This document shows, piece by piece, positions 19,929-28,900 of a stretch of 64,000 nt of DNA. A model generated the notes under the pieces. The model was not told where the DNA came from. It made no database searches and saw nothing but the letters and a program-made list of their open reading frames with translations. Numbering within the stretch: the stretch's first letter is position 1; each line of letters starts with the position of its first letter. A program made the translations under genes and the position numbers. This DNA is from Agromyces aurantiacus (GTDB taxonomy: Bacteria > Actinomycetota > Actinomycetes > Actinomycetales > Microbacteriaceae), in NCBI RefSeq assembly GCF_016907355.1, contig NZ_JAFBBW010000001.1:2046001-2110000 (forward strand). Direction: 5' to 3'.

Positions 19929-19994
19929 AACACAGCTTCGCATCCGGCCCTCCCGGCCGAGCGGCCGGATGCGGAGCTACCCGGGAGGTGCGGA

Positions 19995-20336
19995 ATGAGT
20001 GCAGTGGTGATGGCAGCGGGCGGTCGCACGCGGCTCCGGCTCACGCGCCGAGGTCGCGTCGTATTCACGACGCTGGCGGCGGCGCCCCTCGTCATCGGCG
20101 TGCTCGTCGGCTCGCTCGCCTCGGGCGGGGCGGTCGCCGGCATCGACGACGGCACGCCGCCCGCGGTCTTCGACACGATGGTGGTGGGGGCCGGCGACAC
20201 GCTCTGGGGCATCGCCGAGTCGATCGCGCCCACAGCCGATCCGCGCGAGGTCATCCACGACATCATGCGGCTGAACGGCCTGCGCGACGCGGTCGTGCAG
20301 CCGGGTCAGCGGCTCGCGCTGCCCGTCGTCGAGTAG
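19995..20336 (+). CDS. LysM membrane protein, probable SOS cell-division inhibitor (YneA/Rv2719c type)
   Basis: A 113-residue protein: Arg-rich cytoplasmic start, one membrane helix at about 21-43, then a LysM domain at about 61-111 ([17 protein letters not shown] ... [17 protein letters not shown]). It is divergent from lexA and has a LexA box on its promoter. The same architecture and position belong to the division inhibitors YneA (Bacillus), DivS (Corynebacterium) and Rv2719c. The role in stopping division during DNA damage is inferred. ATG 19995 is preceded by GGGAGG. Confidence 0.85.
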   Translation: MSAVVMAAGGRTRLRLTRRGRVVFTTLAAAPLVIGVLVGSLASGGAVAGIDDGTPPAVFDTMVVGAGDTLWGIAESIAPTADPREVIHDIMRLNGLRDAVVQPGQRLALPVVE

Positions 20337-20382
20337 CGTCGTCCGGCGACGTCTCCGGCCGAAACGTCCGGCCCACCGCGGA

Positions 20383-20388
20383 TAGCAT
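20383..20388 (+). promoter_or_regulatory. hisC promoter -10 box
   Basis: TAGCAT ends 6 nt before the hisC GTG; leaderless transcript expected. Confidence 0.6.
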
Positions 20389-20394
20389 TGATCG

Positions 20395-21489
20395 GTGACG
20401 AGTCTCGACGACCTTCCCATCCGCGACGACCTCCGCGGGAAGTCCCCGTACGGTGCGCCCCAGAAGACGGTGCCCGTCGCGCTCAACGTCAACGAGAACA
20501 CGCATCCGATCCCCGAGGATGTCGCGCACGACATCGTCGCCCGCGTCGCGGCCGCGATCATCGGGCTGAACCGGTATCCCGACCGCGAGTTCACCGAGCT
20601 GCGCACCGCGCTCGCGCGCTACCTCGGCCACGGGCTCGTGCCCGAGCAGCTGTGGGCGGCGAACGGCTCGAACGAGGTGCTCCAGCACATCCTCCAGGCC
20701 TTCGGCGGACCGGGTCGCCGGGCCCTCGGATTCGCGCCGACCTACTCGATGTACGGACTGCTCGCCTCGGGCACCGGCACCGAGTGGGTGACCGCCGAGC
20801 GCGACGCCGACTTCGAGCTCTCGCCCGAGACGGCCGTCGCGGCGGTCCGCCGGCACGACCCCGACATCGTGCTGCTGTGCGCCCCGAACAACCCCACGGG
20901 CACGCCCCTGTCGCTCGACACGATCGCCGCGGTCGCCGACGCGGCCCGTGGCGTCGTCGTGGTCGACGAGGCGTACTTCGAGTTCGCCGACCCCGGCACG
21001 CCGAGCGCGCTGACGCTGCTCGAGGGGCGGCCCCGCCTGCTCGTGTCGCGCACCATGAGCAAGGCCTTCGCCTTCGCGGGCGCGCGGGTGGGCTACCTCG
21101 CCGCCGACCCGGCCGTGATCGACGCGCTGCGCCTCGTGCGGCTGCCGTACCACCTCTCGGCGCTCACCCAGGCCGCCGCACTGGGCGCGCTCGCGCACTC
21201 GGGCGAGATGCTCTCGATGGTCGACGAGATCCGCGGCCAGCGCGACCGCATCGTCCGCGAGCTCGCCGCGCTCGGCTACCGCCCGTACCGGAGCGGCGCG
21301 AACTTCGTGCTGTTCGGCGACGTGGCCGATCCGCACGCGGTGTTCGAGGCGCTGCTCGACCGCGGCATCCTCATCCGCGAGATCGGCCTGCCGGGCTGCC
21401 TGCGCGTGACCGCGGGCACCGAGGCCGAGACCACCGCGTTCCTCGAGGCGATGGCCGCGTTCACGCCGGCCGCATCCGCCGCCCAGTGA
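20395..21489 (+). CDS. hisC: Histidinol-phosphate aminotransferase
   Basis: PLP enzyme of histidine synthesis, 364 residues. Fold type I motifs: NENTHPIPEDV near the start, ANGSNEVLQHILQAFGGPGR, CAPNNPTGTP, VVVDEAYFEF, and the PLP lysine in SRTMSKAFAFAGARVGY. GTG 20395 has no ribosome site and lies 6 nt after a -10 box. It is first of hisC-hisB-hisH-priA; hisD, often upstream in actinobacteria, is not here. Confidence 0.95.
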   Translation: MTSLDDLPIRDDLRGKSPYGAPQKTVPVALNVNENTHPIPEDVAHDIVARVAAAIIGLNRYPDREFTELRTALARYLGHGLVPEQLWAANGSNEVLQHILQAFGGPGRRALGFAPTYSMYGLLASGTGTEWVTAERDADFELSPETAVAAVRRHDPDIVLLCAPNNPTGTPLSLDTIAAVADAARGVVVVDEAYFEFADPGTPSALTLLEGRPRLLVSRTMSKAFAFAGARVGYLAADPAVIDALRLVRLPYHLSALTQAAALGALAHSGEMLSMVDEIRGQRDRIVRELAALGYRPYRSGANFVLFGDVADPHAVFEALLDRGILIREIGLPGCLRVTAGTEAETTAFLEAMAAFTPAASAAQ

Positions 21490-21507
21490 CCCCACGACCT
21501 GCCTGAA

Positions 21508-21513
21508 TAGGAT
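21508..21513 (+). promoter_or_regulatory. hisB promoter -10 box
   Basis: TAGGAT ends 6 nt before the hisB ATG; an internal leaderless promoter of the his cluster. Confidence 0.55.
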
Positions 21514-21519
21514 GACCGC

Positions 21520-22134
21520 ATGACCACGGACCGCCCCGCGCGCACCGCGCGCGTGCAGCGCGAGACCAGCGAGTCGAGCATCGACCTCTCGATCGACCTC
21601 GACGGCACCGGCACGAGCGACATCGAGACGAGCGTGCCCTTCTACGACCACCTGCTCACGGCGTTCGCGAAGCACTCGCTGACCGACCTCACCGTGCGGG
21701 CACGGGGTGACATCGAGATCGACGTGCACCACACCGTCGAGGATGTGGGCATCGTCCTCGGCACCGCCATCCGCCAGGCCCTCGGCGACAAGCGCGGCAT
21801 CTCGCGGTACGGCGACGCGCTCGTGCCGCTCGACGAGGCGCTCGCGCAGGCCGTGGTCGACATCTCGGGCCGCCCCTACCTGGTGCACACGGGCGAGCCC
21901 GCGGGCTTCGAGTTCCACCTCATCGGCGGGCACTTCACGGGCTCGATGGTGCGACACGTGTTCGAGGCGATCACGTCCAACGCCGGCCTGACCGTGCACG
22001 TGAACGTCCTCGGCGGCCGCGACCCGCACCACATCGCCGAGGCCGAGTTCAAGGCGTTCGCGCGCGCGTTCCGGCAGGCGAAGGCCTGGGACCCGCTCGT
22101 GACCGGCATCCCCTCGACCAAGGGCGCCCTGTGA
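21520..22134 (+). CDS. hisB: Imidazoleglycerol-phosphate dehydratase
   Basis: Sixth step of histidine synthesis, manganese-dependent, 204 residues. Metal-binding histidine motifs are [33 protein letters not shown] and [16 protein letters not shown]. Monofunctional: the phosphatase domain of enteric HisB is absent. hisH overlaps its end by 4 bp. Confidence 0.97.
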   Translation: MTTDRPARTARVQRETSESSIDLSIDLDGTGTSDIETSVPFYDHLLTAFAKHSLTDLTVRARGDIEIDVHHTVEDVGIVLGTAIRQALGDKRGISRYGDALVPLDEALAQAVVDISGRPYLVHTGEPAGFEFHLIGGHFTGSMVRHVFEAITSNAGLTVHVNVLGGRDPHHIAEAEFKAFARAFRQAKAWDPLVTGIPSTKGAL

Positions 22135-22769
22135 GCGCCGTGCGCCGCGTGGCCGTGCTCGACTACGGGTCGGGGAACGTGCACTCTGCCGCGAAGGCGC
22201 TCGAGCGTGCGGGCGCCGAGATCGAGCTCACCTCCGACCGCCGCGTCGCGATGGAGGCCGACGGGCTCGTCGTGCCCGGCGTCGGCGCGTTCAAGGCCGT
22301 GATGGACCAGCTGCGCGCCGTCCGCGGCGACGAGGTGATCGACCGGCGACTCGCGGGCGGCCGCCCCGTGCTCGGCATCTGCGTGGGCATGCAGGTGCTC
22401 TTCGAGCGCGGGGTCGAGCGCGGCGTCGACACCGAGGGCCTCGGCGAGTGGCCGGGCACCGTGACCGAGCTGCCGAGCCCCGTGCTGCCGCACATGGGCT
22501 GGAACACGGTCGAGCCCGACCCGCATTCGGTGCTCTTCGAGGGCGTCGAGGACGAGCGGTTCTACTTCGTGCACTCGTACGCGGCGCAGGAGTGGCACCT
22601 CGACGTCATCCCGCCCTTCCTGAAGCCCGCGCTCACGTGGGCCGAGCACGGCGGCCGCTTCCTCGCCGCCGTCGAGAACGGGCCGCTGTCGGCGACCCAG
22701 TTCCACCCCGAGAAGTCCGCCGACGCCGGCATCCGGCTGCTGTCGAACTGGATCCGCTCGCTGGCGTGA
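22131..22769 (+). CDS. hisH: Imidazole glycerol phosphate synthase glutaminase subunit HisH
   Basis: Class I glutamine amidotransferase that supplies ammonia to HisF. 212 residues. Nucleophile Cys in [11 protein letters not shown]; the His-Glu pair in FHPEKS. GTG 22131 overlaps the hisB stop. hisF is not in this window, so the partner is encoded elsewhere. Confidence 0.96.
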   Translation: MSAVRRVAVLDYGSGNVHSAAKALERAGAEIELTSDRRVAMEADGLVVPGVGAFKAVMDQLRAVRGDEVIDRRLAGGRPVLGICVGMQVLFERGVERGVDTEGLGEWPGTVTELPSPVLPHMGWNTVEPDPHSVLFEGVEDERFYFVHSYAAQEWHLDVIPPFLKPALTWAEHGGRFLAAVENGPLSATQFHPEKSADAGIRLLSNWIRSLA

Positions 22770-22812
22770 CGCCGCGGGACCTCAGGTTCGTCACGACCGG
22801 CACCGTGCGGAC

Positions 22813-22818
22813 TAGGAT
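22813..22818 (+). promoter_or_regulatory. Possible -10 box ahead of priA
   Basis: TAGGAT lies about 55 nt before the ATG chosen for priA. It is 9 nt before an in-frame GTG at 22828, which would be a leaderless start with a 15-residue longer product. Confidence 0.45.
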
Positions 22819-22872
22819 GCTGTGACTGTGCCGAAGCCGCCGGATTTCGCGGCATCCGATTCGAGGACAGTG

Positions 22873-23619
22873 ATGAGTGAGTTCAGCAAGACCCCCCGCC
22901 TGGTGCTGCTTCCGGCGGTGGACGTGGCCGGCGGCAAGGCCGTCCGCCTGACGCAGGGCGAGGCGGGCACCGAGACCAGCTACGGCGACCCCGTCGACGC
23001 CGCGAGCGACTGGGCCGACCAGGGCGCCGAGTGGATCCACCTCGTCGACCTCGACGCGGCGTTCGGCCGCGGCTCCAACGCGGGCGTGCTGAAGAAGGTC
23101 ATCCGCCAGGTCCGCGGCGTGAACGTCGAGCTCTCGGGCGGCATCCGCGACGACGCCTCGCTCGAGCACGCGCTCGAGATCGGCGCCAAGCGCATCAACC
23201 TCGGCACCGCGGCCCTGGAGAATCCCGAGTGGGCGGCCTCCGTCATCGCGCAGTACGGCGAGGCCATCGCCATCGGCCTCGACGTGCGCGGACACACGCT
23301 CGCCGCGCGCGGCTGGACCAAGGACGGCGGGGACCTCTGGCAGGTCATGGACCGGCTCGAGGAGGCGGGCGCGGCGCGCTACGTCGTCACCGACGTCACG
23401 AAGGACGGCACCCTGCAGGGCCCGAACCTCGAGCTGCTCCGCCAGATCATGGACCGCACGCACCGGCCCGTCATCGCGTCGGGCGGTGTCTCGAGCCTCG
23501 ACGACATCGCCGCGCTGCGCGAGCTCGTGCCGCAGGGCCTCGAGGGCGCCATCATCGGCAAGGCCCTCTACGCGGGCGCGTTCACGCTGCCCGAGGCCCT
23601 GGATGTCGCATCCCACTGA
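22873..23619 (+). CDS. priA: Phosphoribosyl isomerase PriA (HisA/TrpF)
   Basis: TIM-barrel isomerase of histidine synthesis; in most actinobacteria it also serves as TrpF in tryptophan synthesis. 248 residues. The first phosphate/acid site is [19 protein letters not shown]; the second half has [16 protein letters not shown] and [17 protein letters not shown] 22873 is preceded by GAGGA at 5 nt. Dual function cannot be proved from sequence; a separate trpF elsewhere would argue against it. Confidence 0.92.
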   Translation: MSEFSKTPRLVLLPAVDVAGGKAVRLTQGEAGTETSYGDPVDAASDWADQGAEWIHLVDLDAAFGRGSNAGVLKKVIRQVRGVNVELSGGIRDDASLEHALEIGAKRINLGTAALENPEWAASVIAQYGEAIAIGLDVRGHTLAARGWTKDGGDLWQVMDRLEEAGAARYVVTDVTKDGTLQGPNLELLRQIMDRTHRPVIASGGVSSLDDIAALRELVPQGLEGAIIGKALYAGAFTLPEALDVASH

Positions 23620-24397
23620 CCCCACGGCCGATTCGGCCGGTCGCCCGTGGGCGGGCCGGTCGTTCCAGGCGAACCCGCACGCGGCCGACGACGGGCGGAT
23701 GCCCGCCGAACTCGGCGCCGCGCTGGCCCGCTTCCGCTCGGGTGACGGCGGGCAGGCCGACGTGGTCGCCGCCTTCGGTCGCTCGCGCCTGCTGATCCCG
23801 CTGCTCGCCGAGCTCGGCGACGGGGGCTCCGAGATCGGCGCGCACGGATACGCCGTCGACAAGAGCCAGGAACTCTCGATCGTGACGGTCGAGGGGCCCG
23901 ACGGGCGGCGCGTGCTCCCGGTGTTCGGCTCCGTCGAGGCGATGGCGCGGTGGAATCCGGCCGCGCGACCGGTGCCGGCCGACGGCGTGCCGGTCGCGCT
24001 CGCCGCGGCCGACGACGGCACCGAGCTCGTCGTGCTCGACCCGGCGTCCGAGACGGAGTTCGTGCTGCGGCGCCCGGCGGTGTGGTCGGTGGCCCAGCAG
24101 GCGCCCTGGCGCCCGCCGTTCGAGTCCGACGACGTGCGTGCCGCGTTCGAGCGTTCGATCGCCGGCGAGCTGGCGGTGCTCGGCGTCGAGCTCGAGCCCG
24201 GCGATCCCGATGCGCGTCTCGCCGGCCCCGAACTCGTCGTCCGGCTCCGGCTGGTCGCGGGGCTCACGCGGGCCGAGCTCGACGCGACGACGACCCGGCT
24301 CGCCCGGAGGTGGTCGGAGGAGGACGCGATCGCGACCGGCGTCGACTCGCTCGCGGTGCGCCTGGTCGGCGGCGGTGCCGCCGGACGAGCCGGCTGA
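23603..24397 (+). CDS. SseB-family protein
   Basis: A 264-residue cytoplasmic protein that overlaps priA by 17 bp. The N-terminal ~150 residues match the SseB domain: [34 protein letters not shown], then [16 protein letters not shown]. An SseB-family gene directly after hisA/priA is common in actinobacteria. No enzymatic motif is seen and the function is unknown; the overlap suggests translation coupled to priA. Confidence 0.8.
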   Translation: MSHPTDPTADSAGRPWAGRSFQANPHAADDGRMPAELGAALARFRSGDGGQADVVAAFGRSRLLIPLLAELGDGGSEIGAHGYAVDKSQELSIVTVEGPDGRRVLPVFGSVEAMARWNPAARPVPADGVPVALAAADDGTELVVLDPASETEFVLRRPAVWSVAQQAPWRPPFESDDVRAAFERSIAGELAVLGVELEPGDPDARLAGPELVVRLRLVAGLTRAELDATTTRLARRWSEEDAIATGVDSLAVRLVGGGAAGRAG

Positions 24398-24504
24398 TCC
24401 GGCGTCGACGACGGTCGCCGGTGGTCCGGGACGTCCCTGATTGACGACCCGTGGGTGCCGGAGCATGATCGGGATGCGCGATGCCGCGCGGAATCAGGTG
24501 GATC

Positions 24505-25932
24505 ATGCCAGACCTCTCGCCCGCCGGAGCCGTCCCCGCTCCGCCCGCCCTCCAGCCCCCCGACGAGGCCCTCCTCGACCTCGCGCATCGCCGTGCCGCC
24601 GAGTGGCTCGACGCGCTGCCCGAACGTCCGATCCCGCCGCGCGCGACCGTCGACCGGATGCTCGACGAGCTCGGCCGCGACCTGCCCGAGCACGGCGAGC
24701 CGGCCGACGAGGTCATCGCGCGACTCGCCGACCGCATCGAGCCCGGCCTCATGGCCATGGGCTCGCCGCGCTTCTACGGCTGGGTGATCGGCGGCACGCA
24801 GCCCGTCGCGCTCGCCGCCGACTGGCTGGTCTCGGCGTGGGACCAGAACACCGGCCTGCGCAACGTGACGCCCGGGACCGTCGCGGTCGAGGAGATCGCC
24901 GCGGCGTGGGTCCTCGAGCTCCTCGGCCTGCCGGCCGAGAGCGAGGTCGGCTTCGCCACGGGCGCCACGACCGCGCAGTTCGCGTGCCTCGCAGCGGCGC
25001 GCGACGACGTCCTGCGCCGGGCCGGGTGGGATGTCGCGACCGACGGCCTCGCGGGCGGCCCGCGCGTGCGCTTCGTGGTCGGCGCCGAGCGGCACGGCAC
25101 GATCGACCTCGCCGGGCGCTACCTCGGGCTGGGCGCGCCGATCGAGGTGGCCTGCGACGACCAGGGCCGCATCCGGCCCGACGCGCTGCGCGAGGTGCTC
25201 GCGTCGGGCGCCGGGCCCGCCGTCGTGTGCCTGCAGGCGGGCAACATCCACTCGGGCGCCTTCGACCCGTTCGTCGAGGCCTGCCGTGTCGCGCACGAGG
25301 CGGGCGCGTGGGTGCACGTCGACGGCGCGTTCGGCCTGTGGGCGGCGGCATCCCCGCGCCTGCGTCGCCTCACCGAGGGGCTCGCCGACGCCGACTCGTG
25401 GTCGACCGACGCGCACAAGACCCTGAACGTGCCGTACGACTGCGGCATCGCGATGGTGCGAGACGGCGCGGCCCTGCGCCATGCCCTGAGCATGCACGCG
25501 AGCTACCTGCAGGCCACCGAGGTCGGCGCCGATCCGCACGAGAAGGTCGCCGAGCTGTCGCGTCGCGCGCGCGGCGTGCCGACGTGGGCGGTGCTGCGCC
25601 ACCTCGGCCGTGACGGCGTCGCCGACCTGATCGACCGGCTCGCGGGCTCGGCGCGGATCATCGCGGAGGGCGTCGGCGGGCTGCCCGGCGTCGAGGTCCT
25701 GAACGACGTGGTGTTCACGCAGGTCTGCATCGCGCTCGAGGACGACGCCGCGACCGAGGCCCTCAGCGCGAGGCTGTGGGCCGACGGCGAGGTGCTCGCG
25801 ATGACCTCGCGCTGGCACGACCGCGCGGTCGTGCGCTTCTCGGTCAGCAACTGGGGCACGGATGCCGCGCAGGCGCGCCGCACGGTCGCGGCGGTCGAGC
25901 GCGCGCTCGTCGCGGTGCGCGCCGGAACCTGA
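24505..25932 (+). CDS. PLP-dependent group II amino-acid decarboxylase
   Basis: A 475-residue fold-type I PLP enzyme of the aromatic-amino-acid/glutamate decarboxylase group. The PLP lysine is in STDAHKTLNVPYDCG; the preceding HVDGAFGLWAAASP holds the cofactor Asp, and LQAGNIHSGAFDP is typical of the family. ATG 24505 follows AGGTGG. The substrate is not clear from sequence: tyrosine, tryptophan, or a non-decarboxylating lyase are all possible. It stands alone, with no transporter next to it. Confidence 0.82.
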   Translation: MPDLSPAGAVPAPPALQPPDEALLDLAHRRAAEWLDALPERPIPPRATVDRMLDELGRDLPEHGEPADEVIARLADRIEPGLMAMGSPRFYGWVIGGTQPVALAADWLVSAWDQNTGLRNVTPGTVAVEEIAAAWVLELLGLPAESEVGFATGATTAQFACLAAARDDVLRRAGWDVATDGLAGGPRVRFVVGAERHGTIDLAGRYLGLGAPIEVACDDQGRIRPDALREVLASGAGPAVVCLQAGNIHSGAFDPFVEACRVAHEAGAWVHVDGAFGLWAAASPRLRRLTEGLADADSWSTDAHKTLNVPYDCGIAMVRDGAALRHALSMHASYLQATEVGADPHEKVAELSRRARGVPTWAVLRHLGRDGVADLIDRLAGSARIIAEGVGGLPGVEVLNDVVFTQVCIALEDDAATEALSARLWADGEVLAMTSRWHDRAVVRFSVSNWGTDAAQARRTVAAVERALVAVRAGT

Positions 25933-25977
25933 GCGCGACCCGGCGACGGTGTCGGTGGCATCCGCTTGAATGGTGGG

Positions 25978-28900
25978 ATGACCGGGGCGCTCGATTCGTT
26001 CGCGCCCGCGACGCGGGCGTGGTTCACCGAGTCGTTCCGCGAGCCCACCCCCGTGCAGGATGCCGCCTGGCGCGCGATCTCGCGCGGCGAGCACGCGCTC
26101 GTGGTCGCCCCGACCGGCTCGGGCAAGACGCTCGCGGCGTTCCTCTCGGCGATCGACCGGCTGCACCACGCGCCGGCGCCGGCACCGGTGGTCGACGAGG
26201 TGACGGGCGAGGTGCTCGAGGCCGTGCCGCGTGCGACGCGCGTGGTGTACCTCTCGCCGCTCAAGGCCCTCGGCGTCGACGTCGAGCGCAACCTCCGGGC
26301 GCCGCTCGTCGGCATCGGCCGGACGGCCGCGGCGATGGGCGTCGAGGTGCCCGAGGTCACGGTCGGCGTGCGATCGGGCGACACGTCGCCGACCGACCGG
26401 CGCGCGCTCGTGAAGCGCCCGCCCGACATCCTCATCACGACGCCCGAGTCGCTCTTCCTCATGCTCACGTCGCAGGCACGCGAGACGCTCGCGGGGGTCG
26501 AGACCGTGATCGTCGACGAGATCCACGCGCTGGCGGGCACCAAGCGCGGCGCGCACCTCGCGCTCTCGCTCGAACGCCTCGACGAGCTGATCGGCACGCC
26601 CGTGCAGCGCATCGGCCTGTCGGCGACCGTGCGGCCGCATGAGGAGGTCGCGCGGTTCCTCAGCGGCACCCGGCCGGTGACGATCGTCGCGCCGCCGTCG
26701 GGGAAGCGGTTCGACCTGAAGGTCACGGTGCCCGTCGACGACCTCGCCGACCTGTCGGGCGAGGCGGGCGGGTCGGTGTGGCCGCACGTCGAGGAGGCCA
26801 TCCTCGACGAAGTGCTTGCGCACCGGTCGACGATCGTCTTCGCCAACTCCCGGCGGCTCGCCGAGCGCCTCACGGCCCGGCTCAACGAGCTCTGGGCCGA
26901 GCGCACGGCCGAGCCCGAGCCCGAGTCGATCCTCGAGCCCGCGCCGGTGCTCGGGCCCGCGCTCGAGGCGGCGCTCGACGTTGCGCCCGTCCGCGAGCCC
27001 GTGCTCGAGGCGATCGGCGCCCGCCGGTCGCCGGCCGCGCTGCCGGGCGCGTCGGGCATCACCGCGGGCGCCGAACCCGTGATCGCCCGTTCGCACCACG
27101 GCTCGGTCAGCAAGGAGGAGCGGGCGCTCGTCGAGGCCGACCTCAAGGCCGGCCGGCTGAAGTGCGTCGTCGCGACCTCGAGCCTCGAGCTCGGCATCGA
27201 CATGGGCGCGGTCGACCTCGTGATGCAGGTCGAGTCGCCGCCGTCGGTCGCGAGCGGGCTGCAGCGGATCGGCCGCGCGGGTCACCAGGTCGGCGAGGTC
27301 TCGAAGGGGCTGCTCTTCCCCAAGCACCGGGCCGACCTATTGCACTCCGCGGTCGTCGCCGAGCGGATGGTGGCGGGCTCGATCGAGCCGCTCCGCATCC
27401 CGGCGAACCCCCTCGACGTGCTCGCGCAGCAGACCGTGGCCGCCGCGGCGGTCGACGAGTGGGACGTCGAGCACTGGTTCGACGTCGCCCGCCGCGCCGC
27501 GCCGTTCCACACCCTGCCGCGCTCGGCGTTCGACGCGACGCTCGACCTCCTCGCGGGCCGCTACCCCTCCGATCGCTTCGGCGAGCTGCGGCCGCGGCTC
27601 ATCTGGGATCGCGATGCCGGCACGATCACCGGGCGGCGTGGCGCGCAGCGGCTCGCGGTCACGAGCGGCGGGACCATCCCCGACCGCGGCCTGTTCGGCG
27701 TCTTCATGATCGGCGACGCCGGGCCGGGCCGGCGCGTCGGCGAGCTCGACGAGGAGATGGTCTACGAGTCGCGCGTCGGCGACGTGTTCGCGCTCGGCGC
27801 GACGAGCTGGCGCATCCAGGAGATCACGCACGACCGCGTCCTCGTCTCCCCGGCATTCGGCGAGCCCGGTCGCCTGCCCTTCTGGAAGGGCGACGGCATC
27901 GGGCGGCCGGCCGAGCTCGGCGAGGCGATCGGCGGCTTCATCGGCGAACTCGCGGGATCCGAGCCGTCCGTCGCCCTCGCACGCTGCGAGGCCGCCGGGC
28001 TCGACGCGCGCGCGAGCGCGAACCTCGTGCGCTTCATCGCCGACCAGCGCGACGCGACCCGCGTCGTGCCCGATGCCGTGAACCTCGTGGTCGAGCGGTT
28101 CCGCGACGAGCTCGGCGACTGGCGCATCGTGCTGCACTCGCCGTACGGCATGCGCGTGCACGCGCCCTGGGCGCTCGCGGTCGACGCGCGCGTGCAGGAG
28201 CGGTTCGGCATCGAGTCGCACGCCGTCGCGAGCGATGACGGCATCGTGCTGCGCCTGCCCGACACCGCCGACGAGCCGCCCGGCAGCGAGCTCTTCGAGT
28301 TCGACCCGGCCGAGCTGGCCCAGCTCGCAACCGAGCGCGTGGGCGACTCGGCCCTGTTCGCGTCGCGCTTCCGCGAGTGCGCCGCGCGGGCGCTGCTGCT
28401 GCCGAGGCAGAACCCCGGCCGGCGGTCGCCGCTCTGGCAGCAGCGGCAGAAGGCCTCGCAGCTGCTCGAGGTGGCGCGCGACTTCCCCGACTTCCCGATC
28501 GTGCTCGAGGCCGTGCGCGAATGCCTCCAGGACGTCTACGACCTCCCGGCGCTCACCGCCCTCGCCGAGCGCATCCGCTCGCGGCGCGTGCGATTCCTCG
28601 ACGTCGCGACCGACACCGCGAGCCCGTTCGCGGCGAGCCTGCTGTTCGGGTACGTCGGCGCGTTCATGTACGAGGGCGACGCCCCGCTCGCCGAGCGTCG
28701 CGCGGCCGCGCTCTCGCTCGACCCGGGCCTGCTCGCCGAGCTGCTCGGCACCGTCGAGCTGCGCGAGCTGCTCGATCCCGCCGTGGTCGAGGAGATCGAG
28801 CAGATGCTGCAGCGCCGCCATCCCGACCGGCTCGCCACGGGCGAGGAGGGCGTCGCCGACCTGCTGCGCGAACTCGGCCCGCTCACGGCGGCGGAGATCG

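Noticed and set aside
19733..20266. A 407-residue version of LexA
   Set aside because: The extension runs through both SOS promoters and the divergent LysM gene.
25966..25977. TTG start for lhr
   Set aside because: These bases serve better as the -10 region of a leaderless ATG at 25978, and no ribosome site precedes the TTG.
22633..27327. A 1564-codon open frame on the minus strand, and similar very long frames at 16264-19095, 27337-31254 and 13028-15280
   Set aside because: They lie opposite well-recognised genes, have His/Arg/Asp-rich composition and no domain. Long antisense frames are expected at this GC content.
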